Assembly (NCBI RefSeq): GCF_000006405.1
Contig: NW_003206463.1
Span: 4,087-41,275 of the forward strand
DNA from: Perkinsus marinus ATCC 50983
Lineage: Eukaryota > Perkinsozoa > Perkinsida > Perkinsidae
Direction: 5' to 3'
Length of the DNA: 37,189 nt
Positions 10,330-23,904 of the stretch are shown in pieces. The notes beneath the pieces are model-generated. The model ran no database searches, was not told the DNA's origin, and saw nothing but the letters and a program-made list of their open reading frames with translations. Position 1 is the stretch's first letter; every line of letters begins with the position of its first letter. Position numbers and translations under genes: made by a program.

Positions 10330-10596
10330 AGATTCTTGCCGTGGTCATCACCTCATCAGTAAAGCACTACTCAATGATGGGTATACTATCAGCGTCCTAG
10401 CCTGGGTGAGAAACGAACCCTCAGGCCAGGAACTTGAGTTTGTGTGCAGTTGGATTTCCGGGAGTGTGTTGGTATGAGGTTGTCTTCAGTAACGTTAACT
10501 TACTCGATCCGGTATTCAAGAAGCCAACAAGAGTGGACCTGAGATGGACGGAGGATGGGCAGTTGTGTAAGGATGAATGATAATCACTTTGGAAAA

Positions 10597-10669
10597 CGAT
10601 CTCGGTGGGACTCGAACCCACAGTCTTTGGTTCCGAAGACCAACGCCTTATCCATTAGGCCACGAGACC
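10597..10669 (-). tRNA. tRNA-Arg (anticodon TCG)
   Basis: This is a complete 73-nt cloverleaf. The acceptor GGTCTCG pairs with CGAGATC (one G-U), the D-arm is GCCTAATGGATAAGGC, and the anticodon stem TTGGT/ACCAA encloses the loop CTTCGGA with anticodon TCG. The T-arm GTGGG/CCCAC carries TTCGAGT, and the discriminator is G. Both Pol III boxes are intact, and TTTT follows directly as a terminator. There is no intron, and CCA is not encoded, as expected for eukaryotes. It is the only convincing tRNA gene in the window and gives the standard against which the degenerate tRNA-like pieces can be judged. Confidence 0.93.
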
Positions 10670-10750
10670 ATGAGTATTATAAACAACTGATCGCTACACC
10701 CTTGTTCGAATTATCTATTTGGACACTTCCTTACCTCTGCAGTTTGGGAA

Positions 10751-10917
10751 GATGTGCACATGGTCAACCACATATGTTGGTGACAAGATGAAATTTTTTA
10801 GGAAACTTTGGGAAACTTTCATCGATTTCTGTCGGAGTAATAAGTGAGAAAACTCCTGAGCTCAACAGCTGAGTAAAGCGGACATAAATTCATACTCCAA
10901 CACTGTATCTCGGGAAT
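10751..10917 (+). repeat. Dispersed family-2 element
   Basis: The left end reads GCACATGGTCAACCACATATG and TTGGTGACAAGATG. The right half reads AAAACTCCTGAGCTCAACAG and ATACTCCAACACTGTAT. It holds one copy of the right-half unit. It lies about 80 bases from the tRNA-Arg gene. Confidence 0.8.
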
Positions 10918-10987
10918 CTATAGGTGTTGCACTCAAGAACGGCTTATAGCGAATTCCGCATATATACGAGCCGTGGAGTTCATTGGA

Positions 10988-11113
10988 GTTTCACGGCCAC
11001 CCTAGTGATATGAAAAACACTAGTGCAAAAATATATTTCACGACTACTGCATATCACCGCAAATATCGGAATTTTCACCGAGTTTCACGCCATTTCTCGT
11101 AAAACTCAATTGA
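10988..11113 (-). mobile_element. MITE-like element, family 1, minus orientation
   Basis: The copy begins ATTGGAGTTTCACGGCCACC and ends CGTAAAACTCAATTGA, giving inverted termini of about 14 bases with mismatches. The conserved core (CCTAGTGATATGAAAAACAC and CTACTGCATATCACCGC) is the reverse complement of the plus-strand copies. Confidence 0.78.
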
Positions 11114-11706
11114 GGTGCTCGGCAACTCATAAAACCACTCAGATTGTACATCCTTTTTGTGGACTCTGTTGTATTCCTTCTGATCAGTTCGCGTGGCGAA
11201 GCAGTCAGGAACAGTGATACCGTTTCCTGATCGATCGAGTCTGGTGGCCGACTGGTCTGATTGTAAGTATAAACGCTGGTTTAACATCGAGAAATCATCC
11301 AGAAACCTATAATTTTCTCATTTTGAATTTTCCACGTATGGCTAGGAACACATTCTTCAATCAGTTTTTCAGCCCATTGTTATCAAACTCTGGGAAATGT
11401 TATTTTCTAAAGCTGAATAGGTTCCTGGTTCTCATCGAGTTGTTGTGTTAGACAAAGCTGGCCCGAAGGACACACCACCAGAGATCGCGATGGAGAAGTC
11501 ATACAATTATAAAGAGGTTCATCGGGAAGGTGGCGCGTATGAAGATGTGATGCTTTTTAGGATGTCCAAGCTATGAAGATCCTACGGCAAACCATGAGTA
11601 AATACAACACGGATATCCAGTCCTGCTAGTGGTCGTTTCTGAGCTCTTGAGTGTTTACTTGGGAGCCTGACTCGATTGATATATAGCGGCTTTGTAGACC
11701 GTCGGC

Positions 11707-11838
11707 ATTGCAGTTTCACAACCCGTTTTACGTGAAGTGGCGTAATACTCGGTGAAAAACACAATATTCGCGGTGATATGCAGTAGTCGTGAAATATGTT
11801 TTTCACTAGTGTTTTCATATCACTAGGGTGGTGAAACT
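11707..11838 (+). mobile_element. MITE-like element, family 1
   Basis: It starts TTGCAGTTTCACAACCCG and ends GGGTGGTGAAACTAT. The core GTGATATGCAGTAGTCGTG and TTTTCACTAGTGTTTTCAT matches the other copies. It is only about 600 bp from the minus-orientation copy, so the two could form a long inverted repeat. Confidence 0.78.
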
Positions 11839-11951
11839 ATAATATTCCTGGTGACGCCCGATAGAGCTAATTTTCGAATAAAAACAACAACAGCAAGTGA
11901 ATACAATAATCTTGGAGTTGGTCGTCTATTACACATAGTTGTTTTTTCTGC

Positions 11952-12503
11952 ATGTCAAAGTCGATAGTCTGTCGGCCTTTGATGCTGCACGCCCGAGTAG
12001 TGACGGGTCTATGGCCGTCAGTTTTTTCTAGGGGGCATCACCTCGGGGTGGTTCGCTTCTCACGAAGGCGGCACTCCTCGACACCATCAGTGAGGATAAA
12101 GGACGATAGCGATGGTGAAGAGGATCCTAACAAGAAGAATAAACCTCCGAGTTATGGTAGGTCGCTCTTCTTTTTTTGGAGTTCTTCGTGTCCTACAGGG
12201 CGCCCTAAGGACAATGTGCTATTGTCTGTAACTTGCGCAAATTCGATGAGTTTTCCAGTGAAGCCCATTAGAAAGATCTTGGCGAGAGCTTGTCAATGGT
12301 GTCATTGGATTCTAAATAGGATTCGGTCCTGCCGAGCTATCCACAATTAAAAAATGCGAAATTGCTCCTCAAAATCCGCGCGAAAAATTCGAAGCCGATT
12401 TCGGGGTTTAGAGCAGCCTGTAGTGCATACAGAAGGTGGATATCCTGTTTTTGATCAGGACCGCGTACCAAGACAGATTCGGAGTCGACAGCAGCATGCC
12501 TAA
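11952..12503 (+). CDS. Candidate mitochondrial protein, gene model incomplete
   Basis: Exon 1 (ATG 11952 to about 12155) encodes an N-terminus rich in Arg, Ser and hydrophobics without acidic residues over about 45 residues (ending SRRRHSST), which fits a mitochondrial presequence. An acidic-basic patch (KDDSDGEEDPNKKNK) follows. A 42-bp GT-AG intron (about 12156-12197) keeps the frame. Further on, two stretches read like protein: 12323-12407 (FGPAELSTIKK, PREKFEADFG) and 12408-12503 (EQPVVHTEGGYPVFDQDR, ending RSRQQHA and TAA). They are in adjacent frames separated by one base at a GGGG run (12403-12406), which could be an assembly error, a real frameshift or a missed splice. The family is not recognised. 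Confidence 0.4.
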
Positions 12504-12628
12504 CCGCCGCCAAGGCATCATCCTTTGATGTTGAGGGCACCCTTTCAGTGTCGGTACCCGTGGCTAGCAGGTGAGCATTATCACTTACCAGTCTACTACT
12601 ACTACTCCCTAGAGTGTCCCATCATGGC

Positions 12629-15512
12629 ATGGTCATCGACTCGGCATCAGAGGCTGTAGATGGTGAGCTCATTGAAGAGAACCTGATGCCCGCTAAGGAC
12701 CAGAAGCAAGGGGAGAGGGTCTATGAGGTGGACACTCGAACAGCTGTATGTGTCCATCGTGGTCATTGCAGACATCAGCAAAGTCCATGCCGATCGACCG
12801 CCGTGTATGGCCTATTGCGCTGTCAACCGGCCTTATGGGAGTTTCTATAGGACTAGTAAGATCAATACAATCCTGAGATGCTCCTATACCGATGGCCTCA
12901 GGTCCAGCCGGTCCTCCCACTACTAGCGACCTCCCTTAACATCTCTACCGCTCAGTTTGGTCAAGTCATTGCTGTGGTCGGGCTATCACGGATTTTCTGT
13001 AAATTGGAAAGTAGCGCGCGCCCAGATGATCGATTATTCAGGCACTATCCCTACCTCTATCCTTGCTGATGTATCCGGTCGACGGCCTCTCCTCGTCTAC
13101 GGCGCTGCGGCATCGGCCTTGAGTATGGCCGGCTTGGGAGCGGCATCTAGCTTCAATCAACTATTGTAAGTATTAGTACAGAGTCCATAGTAGTATTAGT
13201 ACAGAGTCCATAGTAGTATTAGTACAGAGTCCATAGTAGTATTAGTACAGAGTCCATAGTAGTATTAGTACAGAGTTCATAGTAGTATTAGTACAGAGTC
13301 CATAGTAGTATTAGTACAGAGTCCATAGTAGTATTAGTACAGAGTCCATAGTAGTATTAGTACAGAGTCCATAGTAGTATTAGTACAGAGTCCATAGTAG
13401 TATTAGTACAGAGTCCATAGTAGTATTAGTACAGAGTCCATAGTAGTATTAGTACAGAGTTCATAGTAGTATTAGTACAGAGTCCATAGTAGTATTAGTA
13501 CAGAGTCCATAGTAGTATTAGTACAGAGTCCATAGTAGTATTAGTACAGAGTCCATAGTAGTATTAGTACAGAGTCCATAGTAGTATTAGTACAGAGTCC
13601 ATAGTAGTATTAGTACAGAGTCCATAGTAGTATTAGTACAGAGTCCATAGTAGTATAAGTACAGAGTCCATAGTAGTATTAGTACAGAGTCCATAGTAGT
13701 ATTAGTACAGAGTCCATAGTAGTATTAGTACAGAGTCCATAGTCTTCCTATAGGTTTTGGCGTCTACTAGGTGGTGCTGCATCAGCTGGTCAGATGACCG
13801 GAGCCCACCTCTATCTAGCTGATATCTCCCAACCAGTAAGTGCCTTCATAACTTGCTACCACTCTTCTATGCAGGAGAATAGATCCCGTACAATGGCCCC
13901 TGTGGTAGCAGCATGGGGTGTCGGCTTTGCGGCTGGGCCGGCCCTTGGGGGCCTACTGGCTGAGGCCTTTGGCACACAGATGCCCTTCTATGGTCAGTAC
14001 GACCGAGCGTATGTGTTGGCTCTGTTCAGCTCAGTTTATATGCGAATTAGGGTAGGAGTGTACAGAAACCAACGAAAATTTCTTAGGAACTTTCATATTG
14101 TCACCAACACATGCAGTTGACCATGTGCGTATTCTCTAATCGGTGCACCCCTTGACGATATTCATACTCAACGACGTGCTCTGCCGAGTCGTAGGAGTGG
14201 CGAGTTTTCCAGTTGTAACCACATATTTGTGAAGGATCTCATTTTAGTGACAAGAAGTGGAGAATAGTGAAGAGGCAAAACCATCGAATGGTCAACTACA
14301 TGTGTCGGTGACAATATGACAATTATAAGGAATTTTTCATTGGCTGCTGTATACTTCTACTCCAAGTCGTATATAAACTCCTATAACTAGTGTGTTAACT
14401 CTCCAGACCGAGCCTAGCGGTCTTCTTGTCATCAGGTACAGCAGCGGTGATTGCCGCGGTAGCCGCTGTGAATCACAGGATGCTCCCTGAGACCCATAAA
14501 AGGTCGGTGTTGAAGCCCTCTTTTATCATCAGGTTGATATCTATTCAGATCATTGGAGTCCAACCGTAAAGACCGAATACCACTACGAGTTACTCTTGGG
14601 AACTACCGCAAGCTCCTTGAGCACCCTACTATACGTCAAGCCAGTTTAATAACGGGCACGTTTTGGTTTATGCAGACTGGTGGGATCGAACCTGCGCCCT
14701 TTGTGTTCATCCTTTTCATCAGGTTGTCAACTGTGCCTGCTACCCCTACTGCTGATCCAGGAGTTCTCTTTCAGTGCGGGGGGCGTCGGAGTCGTCTATG
14801 CTACCCTGGCCGCCACCGGAGCTCTCCTGAGTCAGCCCGCTGCGTAGGCTGCCCACTGTAAGGCTGGCCTCGATAACGCTCTTTATCAGGCATATATCCG
14901 ATAGAGTCTCTCGACGCTCTTGCATCGTCCCTGGCTCACTACTCGTCGCAGCGTCAGTAGCAACACTACCGATTGCAGCAGCTGCAGGTAAGTCGCTAGG
15001 GACCATCAGCTTAACATTGCCCTCAGGGTCGACTCCGTTGCTCTACTGCTCACTAAGCGGTTGGGCGGTGGGCTCAGCGCTGGTCGGTACAGCCCCAACG
15101 GCGCTCGTGGCCGACTCGGTGAACGAGAAGGAGCGGTAGGTCCATTCTTGCTGATTCATCCTTATCAGTGCTATTCGCCTGAGCGCACGGGTGAATAGCA
15201 TTATTGTATGTTACTGTTACAACGATTTACTGTTACTGAATAGTAATAGTATACCGTTGTAATAGTTGTTTACAATTGTTGTTATACTATTATCACCAGG
15301 GCGAGCGCGCTGGCGCTTCTACGCACTGCACAGGATTTTGGTGGGCTCGTGGGCCCTCTGGCACTAGCCTGGGCGGCTGATATGTAAGTCATCCGTAAAG
15401 GCGTTGTGTCGTGCAGGTCTTGTTCAGGTTTGGTATGGGAGTACCGCTTTGGTCGGCTGCCGCGGCCGTTTCGGTCGTAGCTTTGCGTTTCTGGACGAAA
15501 GTAAAACGCTGA
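12629..15512 (+). CDS. Major facilitator superfamily transporter, 13 exons
   Basis: The exons are 12629-12718, 12772-12855, 12902-12998, 13042-13165, 13754-13835, 13875-13992, 14418-14502, 14549-14679, 14723-14843, 14890-14987, 15027-15135, 15300-15383 and 15428-15512. All junctions are GT-AG and phase-consistent and give 435 residues. TM1 reads RRVWPIALSTGLMGVSIGL. The MFS motif A occurs after TM2 as LADVSGRRPLLVYG, and a second half with VADSVNEKER (15103-15135) mirrors it. Multidrug or sugar-phosphate exporter-type MFS proteins match in size; the substrate is unknown. Nine of the twelve introns are 39-53 bp. The three others (588, 425 and 164 bp) hold a 23-bp minisatellite, an inverted pair of family-2 copies and an AT-rich inverted repeat. 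The intron at 14680-14722 carries a tRNA-like B box. The start is the only in-frame ATG before TM1. Confidence 0.82.
13171..13743 (+). repeat. 23-bp minisatellite inside an MFS intron, about 25 copies
   Basis: The unit TATTAGTACAGAGTCCATAG plus TAG is repeated about 25 times with almost no variation; only a few single-base variants occur (GTTCATAG twice, TATAAG once). It fills nearly all of the 588-bp intron 13166-13753 and includes the bases just after the donor GTAAGTATTAG. The near identity implies recent expansion or homogenisation, so copy number may vary between isolates. Confidence 0.95.
14030..14135 (-). repeat. Family-2 element, minus orientation, in MFS intron
   Basis: Read on the minus strand it shows GCACATGGTCAACTGCATGTG, TTGGTGACAATATG and the CTGTACACTCCTACCCTAA segment. 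It lies in the intron 13993-14417, facing the plus-oriented copy at 14288-14395. Confidence 0.8.
14288..14395 (+). repeat. Family-2 element, plus orientation, in the same MFS intron
   Basis: It reads ATGGTCAACTACATGTGTCG, GTGACAATATG, TTTTTCATTGGC and CGTATATAAACTCC. With the minus copy about 150 bases upstream it makes an inverted pair, which in the pre-mRNA could fold into a hairpin that brings the splice sites together. Confidence 0.8.
14680..14722 (-). repeat. tRNA-like B box forming an MFS intron (antisense)
   Basis: This 43-bp GT-AG intron starts GTGGGATCGAACCTGCGCCC. On the minus strand this is GGCGCAGGTTCGATCCCAC, a tRNA T-arm-like sequence with a perfect B box (14683-14692). Removing the intron is needed to keep the MFS frame. 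The donor GT and its first bases come directly from the T-arm copy. Confidence 0.7.
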
Positions 15513-17369
15513 TGGGCGATCACTGTTCGTTTTTTCCTTCTCTTTGTGCATCATTGCTTAACACTACAGACTAGTGTACATTTCGCGGTTACGGTTGGCA
15601 TTTCCCAATTCATCAAATGCTGATCTGATCTCCCACTACTGTACTCAGTTTTATCTCCGACATGGTCACATTGATAGCAGTTTTTCTTAGAGGTTAGTTT
15701 CCATACCCAATCTTGTTGAATTGTGTTTGAAGTTCACTGTATCATAGTCTGTGATCTCATCGAGTACACTTCTAGCCGAATTCCTACGTAATGGAAACTC
15801 CTGAGCTCAGCCGAGGATATTTTACATATATTCCAAACTGGAGATGATAGACTTGCCTAAAACCCAATGAGGAAAGATGATCAGAATGGACTCCATACAA
15901 AACTACGCAGTATTTCTTGGCTGTAAATAACTTTCAAGTATAGGATTGTTCGGAGGCCAATTAGGACTATTTCAACGACTGATATTCTACCTTATGGTGT
16001 ATACCGACCATTCCGTTGTATTTATGACAATAATTAGCAGGCAGGCCTTGACAGGCAGTTGTTGACATTTGAGAATTTCAAGTTGAGTTCCACTTTCACC
16101 CACGGGATTTGTTTATCAGGCAGTTTTGGAGTTCTATCAATATTACCAATTGTTCCTTTTAACCAACGTTGTATTTGCATTCGGAGGTTTAAGTTTCCTC
16201 AACAGTTCAAGCGACGACCTTTTCGGACGTTGGAAACCAACTAACATCTCGCGATGCAGGCGAATACTCCCTTATTAAAGATTCTCTACTCGGTTTTTCG
16301 ATCGCTTTTATCTTGTGCCCTGGTTAGTAACGACTTCGTATCGATTCACACAAAGACCACCAAGAATTACCAAAACTATAACACACTGGAGTATACAGGA
16401 CGAAACCAAGATAGTGTCACACCAAATAATAATTCTATTGTTTCTTCTCATCATCAGCAATTTTAACCTTCCTCTCAGCAGCCTCAGCCTCATCCCTCTC
16501 CTTGTCATGTTTCTCTTTACGGAGCTATATCAAAGGACCATGTGTCCATCATCGTATCACTAACAACTCACCCATTCTTTCTCCTTATCGGCTAGGCGCA
16601 TCAGTCTGGATATGTCCGTGTAAAAAGGAGTACATTCCTGTCCCTATAAGAGTTCGAAAGTAGTGGCGGCAAAATTAATGAGCATTGACGTCGCTCCTTC
16701 AGCGACTACTTGAGGTTAACACGCCTTAGCCAAATGATGGGAACGAAACTTTGAGAAAATCTCATCGTCGTTCGCATACCTCGAAAAAACATAGTAAAAT
16801 TTCACAGTAGAAATTGTGAAAACTTACCACAGGACGAAAAGTGCCAACAGCCACTCTCTCGAGGTCTTCATTTTTGAGAACAACTACATCGCCCCAGGCT
16901 AGACACGATAGCACTTGAATAGTAGAGAAAACGACCACGTATAGGAAGAAATATGAACACTACTGAAAAATGCAAAACGCAAAGACCGATTCGGGTTCAT
17001 TGGTTGAAATTATAAAATAATCGTATATTTAAATTTTCTCATACCACTCCTCGCCCAAAAATACCCCCATGGACGCAAGTCGAGACGGTGTTGAGGACAG
17101 ATGCAATTGAGGTAGGAACGAATAACAGTACAGTAGGATATGGTCGAAGACGAACACTTTGGCTCACACATCTGAGAAAGGTCTACTTGGTAGGGAAAAA
17201 TATTAACATACCACATTTCCACCACATCGCGAGTATATAAACCAATCTCAATACAAGAAGCATCGCTAGTCATCATCATTTAACACAACAAGAGGAACGA
17301 GGCGACGACGGCGGCAACAACAAAAACTGAGCACGAGGAAATAGACAAGTTCAGTCGTCAAAGAGCTTC
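15513..17369. other. Spacer without a recognised gene
   Basis: The only repeat I recognise is the right half of a family-2 element at 15768-15840. Candidate ORFs (16059-16563) look like chance. On the minus strand near 17039-17075 a GGGGGTATTTTTGGGCGAGG stretch followed by AGTGGTATGAG joins two motifs that also occur inside helicase introns. Confidence 0.5.
15768..15840 (+). repeat. Family-2 element, right half only
   Basis: It reads ACACTTCTAGCCGAATTCC, GGAAACTCCTGAGCTCAGCC and GAGGATATTTTACATATATT. The palindromic left end is absent. Confidence 0.6.
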
Positions 17370-17825
17370 TCATCTGGCTGGTGAGGGATCCGAGAAAGCC
17401 GACAAGCACGATATGACATCATCAGGATCATAGACACGATCGTCCAACGGGACCTCGTCACCCACACTAAGTTCGTCATCGAAAGGCGCAGGTTCAATTC
17501 CCACCTGCGCATTTTTCTGTTTTTCTTCTTCTTTCGGACTACTACTCGTGTCAGTCAGTGCATCATCAATCTTCTCTTTAGCAAATACCCTCTTAAGAGC
17601 TCTCCAAAATCTATGGCTTTTCACACCAAAGTCCCCCGTACCGTCGCCGCTCGAAATCGACCTTCCAAGATCAGATGCAGTAGAGGCAGTCTGCGTCCCT
17701 TCCGACTGATGACCTCCATCGAGCTCATCTAAAGAATTCTCATGACGATCAGCCGCGTGCCATTGCTTCCTCTTGGATGACGATAATGGCGATGACGACG
17801 TGGACGTGGACGTCCGGAACTCCAT
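17370..17825 (-). CDS. Acidic, serine-rich hypothetical protein
   Basis: The reading frame encodes 151 residues. The N-terminus is Ser/Thr low-complexity followed by KRKQW, a possible nuclear signal. A basic amphipathic stretch near residues 75-95 (SHRFWRALKRVFAKEK) is followed by Glu/Asp-rich sequence to the end. The family is not recognised. At 17470-17510 the coding strand reads GCGCAGGTGGGAATTGAACC, the same tRNA-like sequence as the MFS intron 14680-14722. The frame is open through it, but a 51-base GT-AG intron from this GTGGGA to an AG just before GTCCCG would also be in frame, so the mature protein may be 17 residues shorter. Confidence 0.45.
   Translation of the reverse strand: MEFRTSTSTSSSPLSSSKRKQWHAADRHENSLDELDGGHQSEGTQTASTASDLGRSISSGDGTGDFGVKSHRFWRALKRVFAKEKIDDALTDTSSSPKEEEKQKNAQVGIEPAPFDDELSVGDEVPLDDRVYDPDDVISCLSAFSDPSPAR
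17481..17512 (+). repeat. tRNA-like B box in hypothetical gene
   Basis: On the plus strand AAAGGCGCAGGTTCAATTCC (B box 17491-17500) is followed by CACCTGCGCATTTTT. The first 19 bases match the MFS intron copy apart from one base change and one indel, and the T run sits where a Pol III terminator would. Whether it is exon or intron here is unresolved. Confidence 0.65.
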
Positions 17826-17865
17826 AAGTAATAAAACAACAACCTATTCTTTCCAATGAATATTG

Positions 17866-17997
17866 GAATTTCATCACCCTAATGATATGAAGAACACTAT
17901 TGAAAAATATATTTCACGACTACTGCATATCACCGCAAAAATCGCGTTTTTCACCGAGTATTACGCCACTTCACGTAAAACGGGTGATACTCCAGTG
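17866..17997 (-). mobile_element. MITE-like element, family 1, minus orientation
   Basis: It starts ATTGGAATTTCATCACCCTA and ends CGGGTGATACTCCAGTGAC. The inner CTACTGCATATCACCGC and CGTTTTTCACCGAGT match the other copies. It lies about 80 bases downstream of the helicase stop codon, between the two convergent gene ends. Confidence 0.78.
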
Positions 17998-18078
17998 ACA
18001 AAACCTATGCTGCCCAAACCCCCCAGCACAAGACCTTGCTGAATGACAGTGTAAACGACGTTATGGGGCCAGTAGCAA

Positions 18079-22444
<4,366 letters not shown>

Positions 22445-22540
22445 ATGGAGAAAACAATGAACAGGAAAAGCTGCTGATGAATTTCATACCAAAACACAAT
22501 ACAATTAGAAGTACAGAGAATTCATCATAATCATGAATCG

Positions 22541-23763
22541 TCAAATATCTTTTCCCCACCGCCACCCTTCAGCAGTTCTCTTCCATTTTATATCATCATC
22601 ACTAGCATCAAGACAGCTTTCCAGCGACACGCCATGTAGGGCTATTCCCAACACTGAGGGCTCCTCGGTGGCAGCAGAAATCGACATCCCCACGGGAGGT
22701 CGCACTGAAGTGACTATACCATCCCACTGATTCAACATGATCATCGTCAGTTTCTCCACCACGCTATCATCAAGCCCTTCCGCACTGCCAACAGCTGCCA
22801 GCAACCTCCCATCACCTTCGCTAAGGCATACCGTAATAGTGTCACTTCGGGGGTACTCTAGCAACCAGAAGACCCCGGGTTCTAGGAAGGCAGCTCGCAT
22901 TCTAATAGCGAGGTCAGAGGTCGCTATAGACTCCCTCGGTGATAGTATATGAAGCTCTAGCCCTTCCAGAGGTTCCTTATCCAACATCACATACTTGTAT
23001 TTACCTCGGTACTCCTGAGCTCTCCTGAGTGGCCCGAATACACTGTGGTGGTTGATGCCACTCAGAGCAGTTTTACTCGACTTGATATCAGCCCTCTTGA
23101 GAGCCAGCTCTACGAAGTGGGCCAAGTCGACTACTATGCTCCTAACTGTGGCTTCCTCCTCATGCATACAAGCACAGACGTAACGATCGGCTGCTACAGC
23201 GATACCACATAGTGATGAGTTCAAGGTAAGCACCTCCAAGTCAAAACTGGTGATGAGAGGGAATACACCTGAAAGATATTCGTACAGGTTGACGCGGAAA
23301 GGCTACACATAGTGTTCTTGTATAGAAGATACACTTCAGGTTGGTGTGGTATGTGAAATTCGATAAACGTCAAGTAGATGGTATTATACCATACGCGCCA
23401 TAAGTATAGCAAAGATGCATTGCAAGTTGAGAGGCCAAAGATATTCCAGAGGTCCAAGCCGAAAGATACAAATGAGGTTCATGCACAGAAGATACACATC
23501 AGGTTGGATTAATTCATATATGTTATTTGCATAAAGACGCAACGCGAGTTGAGAGGTCAAAGATATTTCAGAGGTCCAAACGGAAAGATACAAATGAGGT
23601 CCACTACTCTACCTGTTGCCGCGATGATTATCTTCCAATAGTTTTTAAGAGGATTATCGAATGCTGGGTACAGAACGCAACATCCATTTACACCATTTCC
23701 TTCACTCGTTCTATCGAATACGGCTACTACTGCTTTTAGCATCTTATCACAGGTACTGCACAT
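22541..23763 (-). CDS. Conserved-looking hypothetical protein, two exons
   Basis: Exon 1 (23763-23613, start MCSTCDKML) joins exon 2 (23268-22541) across a 344-bp GT-AG intron. The phase-1 junction gives AATGVFPL in frame and a total of 292 residues. The composition is that of a soluble mixed alpha/beta protein: alternating hydrophobic strands such as CGIAVAADRYVCACM and VFWLLEYP, and an acidic C-terminus with Trp residues. There is no signal peptide or TM segment. I do not recognise the family; WD-like or PAC2-like folds are possible but unsupported. The ATG at 23763 is the first in frame after a stop, although an upstream exon cannot be excluded. It is head-to-tail with the helicase, about 100 bp upstream of it. 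Confidence 0.6.
23406..23603. repeat. Tandem duplication of about 122 bp in an intron
   Basis: Two copies of a segment with GTTGAGAGG, CAAAGATATT and CAGAGGTCCAA followed by GAAAGATACAAATGAGG occur at 23406-23482 and 23528-23603. A more diverged third trace (AGAAGATACACTTCAGGTTGG) lies at 23325-23345. All are inside the intron 23269-23612. Confidence 0.75.
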
Positions 23764-23904
23764 GATGGTCTCCAACTCCTCCAACACAATTCAACAACAT
23801 ATAACATGAGACTTCGAATGGGACAATAACCGACCCTATTCCTGACTTGAATGACGATACTTGACTAGGACCGAATGTAAAGTTTAATCGCAACTCCAAC
23901 AGAC

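Larger units (their letters stand above)
10330..11951. other. Spacer with tRNA-Arg and three repeat copies
   Basis: Apart from the tRNA, one family-2 copy and two MITE copies listed separately, I see no protein gene here. A stretch near 10405-10430 on the minus strand (GAGGGTTCGTTTCTC) resembles a T-arm but has no acceptor or D-arm. Confidence 0.5.

Noticed and set aside
10400-10470. Minus-strand T-arm-like GAGGGTTCGTTTCTC near the tRNA-Arg
   Set aside because: A T-stem forms, but there is no matching acceptor, D-arm or anticodon arm.
12337-12540. 67-codon minus-strand frame (DDALAAVRHAAVDSESVLV)
   Set aside because: It lies opposite the plus-strand candidate mitochondrial gene, whose frames ending in TAA fit better with the presequence exon upstream; it remains a weak alternative.
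13171-13743. Regular 23-bp repeats could suggest a CRISPR array
   Set aside because: There are no spacers between units; they are head-to-tail identical repeats inside a eukaryotic intron.
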